A stretch of DNA of 64,000 nt from Brevinematales bacterium (GCA_026415355.1 JAOAHF010000005.1:1-64000); one strand, 5' to 3'; positions 26,678 to 35,606 are shown, counted from the stretch's first letter. Notes: generated by a model not told the origin, from the letters alone. Translations and numbers: made by a program.

Positions 26678-27610
26678 TTATGTTTTTACTCTTATGTTCT
26701 CAACGAAGTATAATAAGTCTGATAGAGATGTTACTGTTATTAGTTTGTCTATTTGCTTTAATAGTTTTTCATTTTTAGGTAAGTTAAGGATTTTTCTTAA
26801 GCTTTTTGCGTTCATTTCCTTTAAAAACTTTGATATTATGTTTCTATTCTGTATTTTGATCTTGGTGTTAAAAAGTATGGTTTTTAGATTTAACATTTTG
26901 GCTGGAAGTATGTCATTTTCTACTGAATTTCCGAAGACTATCAAGTTTGTAGTTGGTATCTTTTCTTCTTCTATTATTCTCTGTAATCCTCTTTTTGATG
27001 GTTTCTGGTATGTTGGTGGAAATTCCATAATATCACATATTAGAGAAGATACATTATTACAAATTGCTTGGTACCATATGCTTGCTACTGAAGTATCTTC
27101 AAAATCTTCATTGTTTTCGTTTTGATTTAGAAAGTTATCTTGAAGTGCATATATAGTATCAAAGTACCTGTCTATATCAAGTAATTTTATTCTTTGTTTT
27201 GTGACTCTTGATGGAGAGTTTGTAAAACCTATTATGATTATTCCCATATCTTTGAGTTTTTTTAGAAGTGTTAGTGCTCCATTGAGAAACTTAAGATTTT
27301 TTAATCGCCCTTGGTTGAATTTCATTCGCAGTGTGTTTATAAACGATACTTTTGAATTATTACTGCTGAAAGTGATTTGCTTTTTTAAGTGTTCTTTTAG
27401 TACTTCATAAGTTATGAATAAGTAATCGTTGTTTATGAATGTTTTAGTTGTTAGTTTTTTTATGAAAAATGTTAGGAATTCATCTTTGTTAAGTCCAAAA
27501 TTTTCGTTTACAAATGACCCTATATAGTCTACTGTTTTTAGGTAGTAGTTTCCAAAGTCATATATAACATTATCGATTTCCATTATGATGTAAAGTTTTG
27601 TAGTTTCCAT
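26678..27610 (-). CDS. HAD-superfamily protein with altered nucleophile motif
   Basis: 310 residues from ATG 27610, which has AAGGAGC 6 bp upstream (the frame runs back to 27667 without one). HAD motifs are visible in order. Motif I is YIIMEIDNVIYDFG, with Glu11 where the nucleophilic Asp normally stands and Asp13 kept. Motif II is IIIGFTNSPSR. A Lys lies in YQKPSKRGL. Motif IV is LIVFGNSVENDILPAKMLNLKTIL. The cap (~25-125) is helical. Loss of the nucleophile suggests it does not act as a normal phosphatase. It is divergent from the alcohol dehydrogenase, with 99 bp between the starts. Confidence 0.7.
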   Translation of the reverse strand: METTKLYIIMEIDNVIYDFGNYYLKTVDYIGSFVNENFGLNKDEFLTFFIKKLTTKTFINNDYLFITYEVLKEHLKKQITFSSNNSKVSFINTLRMKFNQGRLKNLKFLNGALTLLKKLKDMGIIIIGFTNSPSRVTKQRIKLLDIDRYFDTIYALQDNFLNQNENNEDFEDTSVASIWYQAICNNVSSLICDIMEFPPTYQKPSKRGLQRIIEEEKIPTTNLIVFGNSVENDILPAKMLNLKTILFNTKIKIQNRNIISKFLKEMNAKSLRKILNLPKNEKLLKQIDKLITVTSLSDLLYFVENIRVKT

Positions 27611-27709
27611 TTTTTGCTCCTTCTGGAGATTATCTTTATTTAGAATAAGAGATGTTTTTTTTTTCAACTTATTTGTTATTATCTTTTATTTTCCTTGATA
27701 ATAGTACAT

Positions 27710-28867
27710 ATGAAATTTATTTCTTTTAGTAAGACTAAAATACTTTTTGATTTATCGAGTTTAGACGATGGAGTTGAGGCATTTGATAAGTATAATAGAT
27801 TTTTGGTGCTTACTGGTAAAAATCACCTTAAGTTTTCAGATGGTTATCAGAAAATAGAGAAGTTTTTTTATTTACTTGGCAAAGAATACACTATTGTATC
27901 AGAGATTACTCCTAATCCTACTACTGAGCTTATCGATAGAATTTATGAACAAGTTAAGGCATATGAATTTGATGTAATAGTTGCGATTGGTGGTGGTAGT
28001 GTAATAGATAGTGCAAAAGGATTATCTCTTAAGATGTCTAATCCGAGAGTTGACATTTGGGATTATGCTGAAGGCAAAGAAACACTTCAAAAGGCCATAC
28101 CCATAATTGCTGTGCCTACTACTGCTGGTACTGGTAGTGAGGTTAATAAAGTAGCCGTTTTAACAAATATTCAAAAAATTCAAAAACGATCTATAAAGAT
28201 GGATGTTTTGTACCCAGAGTATGCTCTTATAATACCATCTATGACTTTAACAATGAATAGGTACTTGACAGGAATTACTGCTGTGGATGCTTTGTCTCAT
28301 GCTATTGAATGTATGGTGAGTAAAAAGTCTAATTTTGTTACACAATCTCTTTCTAGAGAAGCTATAAGGATTATAATTAACAATATATTCAAAGTTTATA
28401 ATAATGGTTCTAATCTAGAAGCTAGAAGAGATATGCAATTTGCTTCTGTTCTTTCTGGTCTTGCAATAGATATTAGCGGAGTAGGGCTTATGCATGCTCT
28501 TGAACATCCTATTAGTGCTAGATTCCCCCATATATCTCATGGTCAAGGGTTAGCAATAGTGTTTAAAAAAGTTGTGGAGCATAGTTTTCTTTTTGCTGTT
28601 GATAGATATAGAGAAGTAGCAGATGCTATGGGAATAAAAGTCAAAGGTAATAGCGACTTTTCTATAATGCACACAATACTTGATGCTATTGAATATTTAC
28701 TTTCATATCTTGATCTAAACAAGAGGTTGTCGGATTTCGGGGTTCAAAAATCAGACATAAAGTATCTGGCTGATGATGTTGTGTCTTATATGACTACTTC
28801 TCTTAGCAATTCTCCTTATGTCCCTTCAAGGGATAGTATTGAGAAAATATACAAAGAAGTTTTGTAG
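27710..28867 (+). CDS. Iron-containing (group III) alcohol dehydrogenase family protein
   Basis: 385 residues from ATG 27710; a TTG at 27695 is in frame but less likely. The NAD-binding motif VIVAIGGGSVIDSAKG (~residues 85-100), VPTTAGTGSEV, and the metal-site region DALSHAIECMVS with GLMHALEHPISARFPHISHGQGLA are diagnostic. These enzymes reduce aldehydes or oxidise alcohols with NAD(P) and Fe(II) or Zn; substrate cannot be told from sequence. It is convergent with the MEMO-like gene, 1 bp between stops. No Shine-Dalgarno sequence is seen; GATAAT lies shortly upstream of the start, which could make a leaderless or near-leaderless mRNA. Confidence 0.9.
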   Translation: MKFISFSKTKILFDLSSLDDGVEAFDKYNRFLVLTGKNHLKFSDGYQKIEKFFYLLGKEYTIVSEITPNPTTELIDRIYEQVKAYEFDVIVAIGGGSVIDSAKGLSLKMSNPRVDIWDYAEGKETLQKAIPIIAVPTTAGTGSEVNKVAVLTNIQKIQKRSIKMDVLYPEYALIIPSMTLTMNRYLTGITAVDALSHAIECMVSKKSNFVTQSLSREAIRIIINNIFKVYNNGSNLEARRDMQFASVLSGLAIDISGVGLMHALEHPISARFPHISHGQGLAIVFKKVVEHSFLFAVDRYREVADAMGIKVKGNSDFSIMHTILDAIEYLLSYLDLNKRLSDFGVQKSDIKYLADDVVSYMTTSLSNSPYVPSRDSIEKIYKEVL

Positions 28868-28868
28868 T

Positions 28869-29711
28869 TTAGTACATTATTGCTGATAGGTAGCCTACAA
28901 CATAGTCTTTGGTACCGCTAGTGTCTCCAGAATTTAATAGCTTTAGTACGTTTATCTCTTTGTTTTTTGTTTTTGCCATATACAAGAAGGTTCCGAGAGG
29001 GCCTGCACCACATGCTTCTATTTTCTTTTGGTTTAGCATACTTATGTATGCTTCAAAATCTTTTTCTCTTAGTATCTCTATTAATCTATTATCGATGATA
29101 TATGCTTCTTTGTATGGGTGGTAGTGTGATAAATCTGTTGATACAACTATTAGTATTTTTAGATCCTTAAATTTTTCGAAAATCTCGTCTAGAACTTCAG
29201 TCATTGTCGTCATAAATATTCTGTTTTCTTCACCGTAGAGTATAGGTACTATTTCAATTTTACCGTCAGATATGTAGTGCAGAAATGGTAGTTGTACTTC
29301 TAGCGAGTGTTCTTCATCTTGGACTTTATAGGATACTTCAAATCCCTGTTTGTTTCTTAAAAATTCAGTAATATCTTTGTTAACTTTTAGAGGGCCAAGT
29401 GGTGTTTGATAATATTTCCTATCATCAACTATGAAAAAGTGTAAATAGAAATGATGACTTGGAGCAAGTATTATTGCAACATCATAGCTTTTATTTCTAA
29501 TAGCTTTGTAAGAGTGAGCTGCTACTATACCTGAATACTTATAACCAGCGTGTGGCGATATTATTGCTATTATTTTTTTCTCTTCAACTTCCTTCGGTAT
29601 ATCTGATTCTTCTATGTAGTTTCTAATTATTTCTTCAAGTTTAAATTTTTCAGATGGATAAAAAGATCCAGCATAATTTGGTTTTCTACAACTTTTTCCA
29701 TCATCTAACAT
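28869..29711 (-). CDS. MEMO1/AmmeMemoRadiSam system protein B family
   Basis: 280 residues. The opening RKPNYAGSFYPSEKFKLEEII, then ISPHAGYKYSGIVAAHSYKAI, ILAPSHHFY, EVQLPFLHYI and VVSTDLSHYHPYKEA are the MEMO family landmarks, including the conserved His residues that resemble a dioxygenase metal site. In many prokaryotes it is encoded beside an AMMECR1 protein and a radical-SAM enzyme; neither is next to it here, so it is an orphan. The cellular function of the bacterial family is not established. The next upstream region contains polar motif copy 2. Confidence 0.88.
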   Translation of the reverse strand: MLDDGKSCRKPNYAGSFYPSEKFKLEEIIRNYIEESDIPKEVEEKKIIAIISPHAGYKYSGIVAAHSYKAIRNKSYDVAIILAPSHHFYLHFFIVDDRKYYQTPLGPLKVNKDITEFLRNKQGFEVSYKVQDEEHSLEVQLPFLHYISDGKIEIVPILYGEENRIFMTTMTEVLDEIFEKFKDLKILIVVSTDLSHYHPYKEAYIIDNRLIEILREKDFEAYISMLNQKKIEACGAGPLGTFLYMAKTKNKEINVLKLLNSGDTSGTKDYVVGYLSAIMY

Positions 29712-29822
29712 AAATTAAATATACAAATTTGAAAACATTATGTCAATATTTTAGTTGATATAAATCACTCAATATAATGTGACACTTTTTTTAATTTACT
29801 GAATTTCTTTGTATGTCTATAC

Positions 29823-29838
29823 AAATTATGTTAACTTA
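29823..29838 (+). repeat. Copy 2 of the polar motif
   Basis: 15/16 match (last base A). It is followed by a strikingly A/C-rich + strand from about 29845 to 29900 that continues mildly into the start of the next gene. A small inverted repeat GTGCT/AGCAC around an A tract lies at 29841-29862. The gap lies between two divergently transcribed genes. Confidence 0.75.
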
Positions 29839-29935
29839 TGTGCTTTAAAAAAAAACAGCACAAAAAACAGCAACCTCCAAACAACCATTTACAAAATAGA
29901 AAAATTACTAAGAATCCATATAAAATATATCTACA

Positions 29936-30685
29936 ATGGATGTTTACAAGATACGTGAAAGAATAAACAACATAAAAAAAATGTTAGAAAGCGCGCTAGC
30001 ACTTGCTAAAGATCCAAGAAGACAAGAGAGTATAAAGGCATCTCTTGTTTTAGTTATGAAGGATTTAAAGAAAATAGATGAAGGTACATTTACTGAAGAA
30101 GATCTTAAGAAATATGAATTTAGTACTAGAGAAGACAAAATCGAGCAGGTTGAAATCTCTTTTGATATACTTGAAACAATACCTAAAATTTCTCCATCTC
30201 CACACATAAGTGACAAGGAATTGGTTGATGTAAATAGTTATATGGATTTTTTCGAGAGAGAATACTTACCTTTATTTACTACTAAGTATCTTAAAGTTAT
30301 TTTTTCTTATCAACACAAACTAGATTACTTCTTTTCTGAGTTTAGGAGAGTTCAAATGTTGTTTTCGAAATATGTTGAATTGATTGAAAATATTAGTAGA
30401 AGTGATAGTGATGCTTATATCTCTGAGATGCAGAAGTTGAGGAGGAAGAGGTTTAGAGAGCTTTTGTTTAACATAGACAAATTTTTTGAGGAGATACAAG
30501 AATTCTTAGAGAGTATTCTTGAGAATCCAACTTCTGATGGTATATTACTAGAACCACATTTTTTGATAGAGTTTGATTCTGATCAGAATAAAGTTATAAA
30601 CAATATAGAAGCAATCGATGCTATAAAGGATATGTACAAGTTTGTAATTGAATTTAGAAACTACATAGGGGTAGTAGGAGTTTAG
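29936..30685 (+). CDS. Helical protein of unknown function, upstream of bactofilin
   Basis: 249 residues, no signal peptide or membrane segment. Mostly charged helices: MDVYKIRERINNIKKMLESALALAKD at the start, a linker around residue 80-100 with FDILETIPKISPSPHIS, then long helices (KLRRKRFRELLFNIDKFFEEIQEFLESILEN). I recognise no family. It ends 9 bp before the bactofilin gene, which has AGGAGG, so the two are co-transcribed. A role in anchoring or regulating the bactofilin cytoskeleton is a fair guess from context only. No ribosome-binding site is seen; TAAAAT lies 10 bp before ATG. The first 30 codons are A/C-rich, next to motif copy 2. Confidence 0.65.
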   Translation: MDVYKIRERINNIKKMLESALALAKDPRRQESIKASLVLVMKDLKKIDEGTFTEEDLKKYEFSTREDKIEQVEISFDILETIPKISPSPHISDKELVDVNSYMDFFEREYLPLFTTKYLKVIFSYQHKLDYFFSEFRRVQMLFSKYVELIENISRSDSDAYISEMQKLRRKRFRELLFNIDKFFEEIQEFLESILENPTSDGILLEPHFLIEFDSDQNKVINNIEAIDAIKDMYKFVIEFRNYIGVVGV

Positions 30686-30694
30686 GAGGTTAAG

Positions 30695-31081
30695 ATGGCT
30701 GATGTTAGGACAACAGTTTATAATACAGTAATAGGTGAGAATTCCTTCTTTGAAGGAAGGTTTATGGTCAATGGTAGTATTAGGATTGATGGGAAATTTG
30801 AAGGTGAGATGTTGAAGGTATCTCAGGTAACTATAGGAGTTAAAGGTAAGGTCAAAAGTAATATATCTGCTATGAGTGTTATTGTGGAGGGTATTTTGAT
30901 TGGTAATATAGATGCGAAGGTTAGAGTTATGCTTTTACCAACTAGTAGAGTTTATGGAGATATCACAACACCTGAAATAATAATCCAACAAGGTGTGATA
31001 TTTGAAGGGAAGATTAAGATAGTTCAGGATAGAAGTATATCTGTTAGAGATGAAATAGAGAGAATATATAGAGGAGCATGA
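30695..31081 (+). CDS. Bactofilin
   Basis: 128 residues. The bactofilin beta-helix signature is clear: TVIGENSFFEGRF, VNGSIRIDGKFEGEM, then repeating VTIGVKGKVKSNISAMSVIVEGILIGNIDAKVRVMLLPTSRVYGDI. These small proteins polymerise into filaments without nucleotide and in helical bacteria are linked to cell shape and peptidoglycan patterning. The short N- and C-terminal tails are normal. AGGAGG lies before ATG 30695. Its stop overlaps the hisC start (ATGA), implying translational coupling, although no functional link with histidine synthesis is known. Confidence 0.93.
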   Translation: MADVRTTVYNTVIGENSFFEGRFMVNGSIRIDGKFEGEMLKVSQVTIGVKGKVKSNISAMSVIVEGILIGNIDAKVRVMLLPTSRVYGDITTPEIIIQQGVIFEGKIKIVQDRSISVRDEIERIYRGA

Positions 31082-32136
31082 TGTATTTACGTAACTTAGC
31101 TAAGATACCAAATTATGTAAGTGGTACAAAAGATGTTTCTTGCAAGCTAAGGCTATCTTCTAATGAGAATAACTATGGTCCTTCACCAAAGGTTAGGGAG
31201 TTAATCAGGAAGATTTCTAAAGATGCTTATAAGTATCCAAATTCTTCTTATTTTTCGCTCAAGGAAATTTTATCTGATCATAATAAAGTTTCCGTTGATA
31301 ACATAATACTTGGTAATGGTTCTGACGAAATTTTCTTATATTTGTTTTTTATATTTTTGGATGAAAATTCTTCAATAGTCACTCTTGAAAAAACATTTAC
31401 TTACTACAAAATACTAGCGTCTATAGTTGGAGCTGAGGTTATAGAAGCTAGAAGAGGTAAAAATTTTTCAATATCTTGTGAAAATATATTGAGTTCAATA
31501 AGACCTTCTACGAAGATTGTTGTGTTTCCATCTCCTGATAATCCTACGGGTGTTATAACAAATAGAGAGTGTTTAGAAAAGATATTAGGCAGCATAAGTC
31601 CGAATACATTGTTTATTTTAGATGAAGCATATTTTCAATTTGTCCCTGAAGATAAGTATTGGAACTCTATAGAACTAATTAATAAATACGATAACCTTGT
31701 TGTTACTAGAACGTTTTCGAAGTTATACGGACTTGCAGGAGTTAGAATTGGGTATGGTGTTTGCTCTAGTAGTATAACGAAAATCTATGAGAAAGTCAGA
31801 ATGCCGTTTAATTTATCACTTTTTGCTTCAGAAGTAGTAAAGCAAGCACTCCTTGATAATGAATATTATTCGAGAGTGCTCAGACAAATAGTGAATGATA
31901 GAGAAAAAATGAAAAAGAGTTTGAAAAAGTTAGGTATATGGGTTCTTGAAGAGTCTTACGGAAATTTTGTATTCATAAGAGGGCCTCAGAAACTTGATGA
32001 AAAGTTACTTAATCATGGTATATTGATAAGAAACCTTAAGTCTTTCGGCTATGATGAGACATTCTACCGTATAACTGTAGGAACTACAAACCAGAATAAG
32101 ATTTTAATCAAAACAATAAGTAAAATAGTCTGTTAA
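31078..32136 (+). CDS. hisC: Histidinol-phosphate/aromatic aminotransferase
   Basis: 352 residues. Fold-type I PLP enzyme with LSSNENNYGPSPKV at the N-terminus, ILGNGSDEIFLYLFF, SPDNPTGVIT, LDEAYFQF and the PLP Lys in RTFSKLYGLAGVRIGYG. This set is characteristic of HisC. It transfers an amino group to imidazole-acetol phosphate in histidine synthesis and may also serve aromatic amino acids. Two tandem ATGs (31078 and 31081) could start it; GAGGAG lies just upstream. It overlaps the bactofilin stop by 4 bp. No other his genes are present in the window. Confidence 0.9.
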   Translation: MMYLRNLAKIPNYVSGTKDVSCKLRLSSNENNYGPSPKVRELIRKISKDAYKYPNSSYFSLKEILSDHNKVSVDNIILGNGSDEIFLYLFFIFLDENSSIVTLEKTFTYYKILASIVGAEVIEARRGKNFSISCENILSSIRPSTKIVVFPSPDNPTGVITNRECLEKILGSISPNTLFILDEAYFQFVPEDKYWNSIELINKYDNLVVTRTFSKLYGLAGVRIGYGVCSSSITKIYEKVRMPFNLSLFASEVVKQALLDNEYYSRVLRQIVNDREKMKKSLKKLGIWVLEESYGNFVFIRGPQKLDEKLLNHGILIRNLKSFGYDETFYRITVGTTNQNKILIKTISKIVC

Positions 32137-32179
32137 GTAATTACGATGTTAGAGAGTAAGTATTTTTTAGTAAGTTTTT

Positions 32180-32195
32180 AAATTATGTTAACTTG
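32180..32195 (+). repeat. Copy 3 of the polar motif
   Basis: Exact 16/16 match in the hisC-nadA gap, followed by TTTGT and then a long + strand run made almost only of A and C (about 32201-32258). The A/C excess extends into the first ~120 bp of nadA. Confidence 0.8.
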
Positions 32196-32277
32196 TTTGT
32201 AAAAAAGAAAAAAACAACAAAACAAAAACCAAACTCAACCTTGAAACCAAAAAAAAAATTAGTTAAATATTTATCAT

Positions 32278-33246
32278 ATGAAAACAAACACAAGCACAAA
32301 CCAAACAAAAAAAGAAATAGTCGAAGAAATATTAAAAATAAAGAAAGAAAGAAACGCAGTAATACTAGCACACAATTACCAAATAGGAGAAATACAAGAC
32401 ATAGCTGATTTCGTAGGTGATTCATTGGGTCTATCGATAAAAGCAAAGGAAACAAACGCCGACATAATAGTATTTTGTGGGGTTCATTTCATGGCCGAAA
32501 CTGCCTACATACTAAACCCTGATAAAAAAGTATTACTTCCTGACCTTGAGGCTGGTTGCTCTCTTGCAGATAGCATTACTGCTGAAGAATTGAGAGAATG
32601 GAAGAAAAAACATCCTGGTGCTGTTGTTGTGTCTTACATAAATACTACTGCTGAAGTCAAAGCTGAAAGTGATTATTGCTGTACCTCTTCTAATGCTGTT
32701 AAAGTTGTAAATTCTATTCCTGTGGATAAGGAAATACTCTTTTTGCCTGATATGTTTCTCGGAAGCTATGTTGCAAGAGTAACTGGTAGGAAAATACATA
32801 TATGGGCTGGAGAATGTCACGTACATGCTAATGTTAGACCTTCGGACATAGAAAGCATTAGAGGAAAACATCCTAATGCAGATTTTCTTATACATCCTGA
32901 ATGTGGTTGTACTACTAGTTGTTTTTATTATGTTGAAAGTAAGGATATAAGCTCTCAAAATATGTATTTCTTATCCACAGAAGGTATGGTAAATTTTGTT
33001 AGGAACTCACAGAAAGACGAGTTTGTCGTAGCAACTGAGATAGGTGTATTACATAGAATGAAAAAGTTCAAGCCGAATGCCAAATATTACCCAGTTAGCG
33101 AAAGTATGATATGTGAGTATATGAAAAAAATAACTCTTGATAAGGTTTTGAATTCGTTAAAAGAGGAAAAGTATGTTATAACTGTCTCTGAAGAAATAAG
33201 AAAAAAAGCACTTGTGCCTATACAAAGAATGCTTGAAATTCCTTAA
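32278..33246 (+). CDS. nadA: Quinolinate synthase A
   Basis: 322 residues. AVILAHNYQIGEIQDIADFVGDSL, VFCGVHFMAETAYIL and LPDLEAGCSLADSI are NadA signatures. Candidate [4Fe-4S] ligands are Cys in EAGCSLA, a Cys in the middle region, and those in HPECGCTTSCF. It condenses iminoaspartate with dihydroxyacetone phosphate to quinolinate in NAD synthesis. nadB and nadC are not adjacent. No Shine-Dalgarno sequence precedes ATG. The first ~40 codons use almost no T or G at free positions (KTNTSTNQTKKEIVEEILKIKKERN), a local bias ending about 32400 that seems tied to the motif at 32180. Confidence 0.95.
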   Translation: MKTNTSTNQTKKEIVEEILKIKKERNAVILAHNYQIGEIQDIADFVGDSLGLSIKAKETNADIIVFCGVHFMAETAYILNPDKKVLLPDLEAGCSLADSITAEELREWKKKHPGAVVVSYINTTAEVKAESDYCCTSSNAVKVVNSIPVDKEILFLPDMFLGSYVARVTGRKIHIWAGECHVHANVRPSDIESIRGKHPNADFLIHPECGCTTSCFYYVESKDISSQNMYFLSTEGMVNFVRNSQKDEFVVATEIGVLHRMKKFKPNAKYYPVSESMICEYMKKITLDKVLNSLKEEKYVITVSEEIRKKALVPIQRMLEIP

Positions 33247-33251
33247 GTGGT

Positions 33252-35321
33252 ATGAAAGACAGAATCTTTGATGTTCAAGAATTGGTAGATATACTGTCCC
33301 CTAACTACTCAAACAGTGAAGAATTTTTTAGGAAATTACTTATCTTTCTTGTGAAGATAACTGAATCAGAAATAGGAGGTCTTTACTTTCCAGATCCTTT
33401 TGAGAAGAAAGGACTTGAGCTTAAGTACTATGTCGAGAAAACAGACGGTAACTTTAAGTTTCTAATAAAGGAAAACTATTATCTAGCCCCTGATAAAGGT
33501 ATAGTTGGATGGGTTTACAGAAATAAGTCAATTTATATATCGGATGATACTGAAACTGACAAGTTCTACATACCTGTTGAGGATATCAAAAAGTCTGATA
33601 TAGCATTTCCCATACTATCTGATGAAGGTAAAGTTATCTTAATTGTAAACCTGGAAAGTAAACAAAAGGATAAGTATACTAAGATTGATATTGAGAATTT
33701 AAACCTTCTCATACCTTTGATCTCGAGATTCGTTAATTACAATTACAAACTACAATCTAAGGAATATGAGATAAAATTCTATAAGTCTCTATACTCTGTG
33801 TATAAGATATTTCAAAATATTGATGACTTGAATACTCTGTTTACAAAGCTGATGAACTTTTTGGTAAACACCGCAGGTATTGAAAGAGGAATGATATTCT
33901 TAATAAACGAACAGAAAGACGAAATAAGGATAACAAACAGTTTTGGTCTTACAGAAGATGAGATAAGGAGGGGAGTATATAAACTAGGTGAAGGTATAGT
34001 TGGTACAGTCGCTTTGACGTCAAAACCTATATCAGTGCCCAACATATGGGAAGATAAGAGATTTCTCAACAAGACAAGAGCTAGAAGACACAAAAGTAAA
34101 ATTATATCTTTCTTTGCAAATCCCATAAAGTTTGGTGATGAAATACTAGGTGTTATCACTGTCGAAAGAGAGTTCTCAAACCTTGAAGAATTCAAGACTA
34201 TAGAGAAGATATTGAACGAGATATCTGATCTTATAGCTATATCTGTTTTAAGATACTTAAAACTAAAGAAAGAAAGAGAGGAGTTGATAAACGAAAATAT
34301 TTCTCTAAGAGAGCAACTCTCAAAAAGGTATAGTATTTATAACATAATTGGCAACTCCAAAAGTATGATGAAAGTTTTTGATATTATAAGTACTGTTTCG
34401 AAAACTAATTCAACAGTGCTCATAGAAGGAGAGTCTGGTACTGGTAAGGAACTAGTAGCAAGAGCAATTCATTTCGCAAGTGATAGAAGGGATGGTCCAT
34501 TTGTAGTTATAAACTGTGCTGCCATTCCTGAAACTCTACTAGAGAGTGAATTGTTTGGATATAAAAAAGGGTCATTTACAGGAGCAACAGTAGATAGAGA
34601 TGGTAAAATACTTATGGCAAATAGAGGCACCTTGTTTCTAGATGAGATAGGGGATATGCCTATCCAACTTCAGGCAAAGTTACTGAGAGTTATACAGGAA
34701 AAGGAAGTCGAACCTATAGGTGGAAAGCCAGTTAAGGTTGATGTTAGATTTATATCCGCAACGAACAAAAACCTTGAGAAACTAGTTGAAGAAGGTAAAT
34801 TTAGGTTGGATTTGTACTACAGACTTAATGTGGTTAAAGTAACACTACCGCCGTTGAGGGAGAGAATAGAAGATATACCGTTACTAGTTGATCACTTTAT
34901 AAAAAAGTTTGCAAGAGAGCACAACAAGAACATTAGTAGGATCGACAAAGAGTTTATAGAACTCCTTACGTTACACAACTGGCCTGGAAATGTGAGGGAG
35001 CTTGAAAATGTTGTTGAACAAGCGGTAGTTATGTCAACTGATGGAGTTATATCTAAATCTTTATTACCAAGGTACATATTTAACAAAACTACATCGAAAA
35101 TGAATTATGAAGAAAAAATATCTGAAGCCATAACAGAGTTTATACAATCAAATGATATTGACAGTGAAAGTAATCTCTACGAAAAGATTGTATCTCCTGT
35201 AATAAAGACACTCCTAAACCAGCTTTTGGTAAGAACGAATAAGAATAAACTAAAGGCATCCAAGATACTAGGAATAAATAGAAATACACTTTTCTCATAT
35301 ATAAAGAAATACAAGCTGTAA
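33252..35321 (+). CDS. sigma54-dependent activator with GAF sensor domains (NifA/NtrC-like)
   Basis: 689 residues. Two GAF-like domains fill ~10-155 and ~175-330 (LAPDKGIVGWVYRNKSIYIS; KLGEGIVGTVALTSKPISVPNIWEDKRF). The AAA+ domain (~360-600) has GESGTGKELVARAIH, the sigma54 loop as GSFTGA (Ala to Ser variant) and TLFLDEIGDM. The C-terminal Fis-type helix is KLKASKILGINRNTLFSYIKKYKL. No receiver domain is present, so activity is likely set by a ligand or protein such as PII sensed through GAF. A sigma54-like promoter and inverted-repeat sites lie directly downstream before amt-glnB-glnA, its probable target. It starts 5 bp after nadA. Confidence 0.92.
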   Translation: MKDRIFDVQELVDILSPNYSNSEEFFRKLLIFLVKITESEIGGLYFPDPFEKKGLELKYYVEKTDGNFKFLIKENYYLAPDKGIVGWVYRNKSIYISDDTETDKFYIPVEDIKKSDIAFPILSDEGKVILIVNLESKQKDKYTKIDIENLNLLIPLISRFVNYNYKLQSKEYEIKFYKSLYSVYKIFQNIDDLNTLFTKLMNFLVNTAGIERGMIFLINEQKDEIRITNSFGLTEDEIRRGVYKLGEGIVGTVALTSKPISVPNIWEDKRFLNKTRARRHKSKIISFFANPIKFGDEILGVITVEREFSNLEEFKTIEKILNEISDLIAISVLRYLKLKKEREELINENISLREQLSKRYSIYNIIGNSKSMMKVFDIISTVSKTNSTVLIEGESGTGKELVARAIHFASDRRDGPFVVINCAAIPETLLESELFGYKKGSFTGATVDRDGKILMANRGTLFLDEIGDMPIQLQAKLLRVIQEKEVEPIGGKPVKVDVRFISATNKNLEKLVEEGKFRLDLYYRLNVVKVTLPPLRERIEDIPLLVDHFIKKFAREHNKNISRIDKEFIELLTLHNWPGNVRELENVVEQAVVMSTDGVISKSLLPRYIFNKTTSKMNYEEKISEAITEFIQSNDIDSESNLYEKIVSPVIKTLLNQLLVRTNKNKLKASKILGINRNTLFSYIKKYKL

Positions 35322-35451
35322 TCAGAGTTAACTAGCAATACACTAAAAACCAAAATAAGATTGACAATTACCCTATAGCTTTCAGTAGTTCCAAGTAGAA
35401 ACTGTGAGTACTTTGATAAATATAATTAGAATCTGTGCTTGTTTTTAGTTG

Positions 35452-35500
35452 TTGCCTATTTATTAGGCAATATTCCTATTTATGCTTGTAGTTTAGGCAA
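35452..35500 (+). promoter_or_regulatory. Inverted-repeat upstream activating sites for amt
   Basis: TTGCCTA (35452-35458), a 5-bp gap and TAGGCAA (35464-35470) form a perfect 7-bp dyad. A further TAGGCAA half-site lies at 35494-35500, 30 bp on, and TAGGCA recurs at 35614. The dyad centre is about 130 bp upstream of the -24/-12 promoter, the usual distance for an enhancer-binding protein. The rest of the 316-bp gap (35322-35637) holds a partial GTAAATAC/GTGTTTAC dyad and no ORF. Confidence 0.55.
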
Positions 35501-35592
35501 TGTCATTTGGTTTTTTAGATATCGTAAATACTTTCGACAATAGTGTTTACTTATAGAAGTTATGGTATTTTTGGCATAGGTGTTATATTAAC

Positions 35593-35606
35593 GGCACGTT
35601 TTTTGT
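35593..35606 (+). promoter_or_regulatory. sigma54-type -24/-12 promoter of amt-glnB-glnA
   Basis: GGCACG at 35593-35598, then six T and GT at 35605-35606: GG-N10-GT, compared with the consensus TGGCACG-N4-TTGC. The -24 part is near perfect; the -12 part has GT instead of GC. The predicted start near 35618 leaves a ~20-nt leader with AGGAGG (35622-35627) before ATG 35638. Confidence 0.6.

Noticed and set aside
26634-27125. Plus-strand frame rich in Phe/Ser/Leu overlapping the HAD gene
   Set aside because: It is the antisense shadow of the HAD gene, which has recognisable motifs and a good ribosome-binding site on the other strand.
32183-32455. Long open frames on both strands just upstream and inside the nadA start
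   Set aside because: They consist of low-complexity Lys/Asn/Thr or Phe/Leu runs produced by the A/C-rich tract, and nadA explains the coding region.
35322-35350. Possible seventh motif copy around GAGTTAACTAG
   Set aside because: Only GTTAAC and a following A/C-rich stretch are shared; the ATTAT part is missing.
35521-35600. Alternative sigma54 site at TTTTTGGCATAGG
   Set aside because: The GG is not followed by GC or GT at the required 10-bp spacing, unlike the site at 35593.
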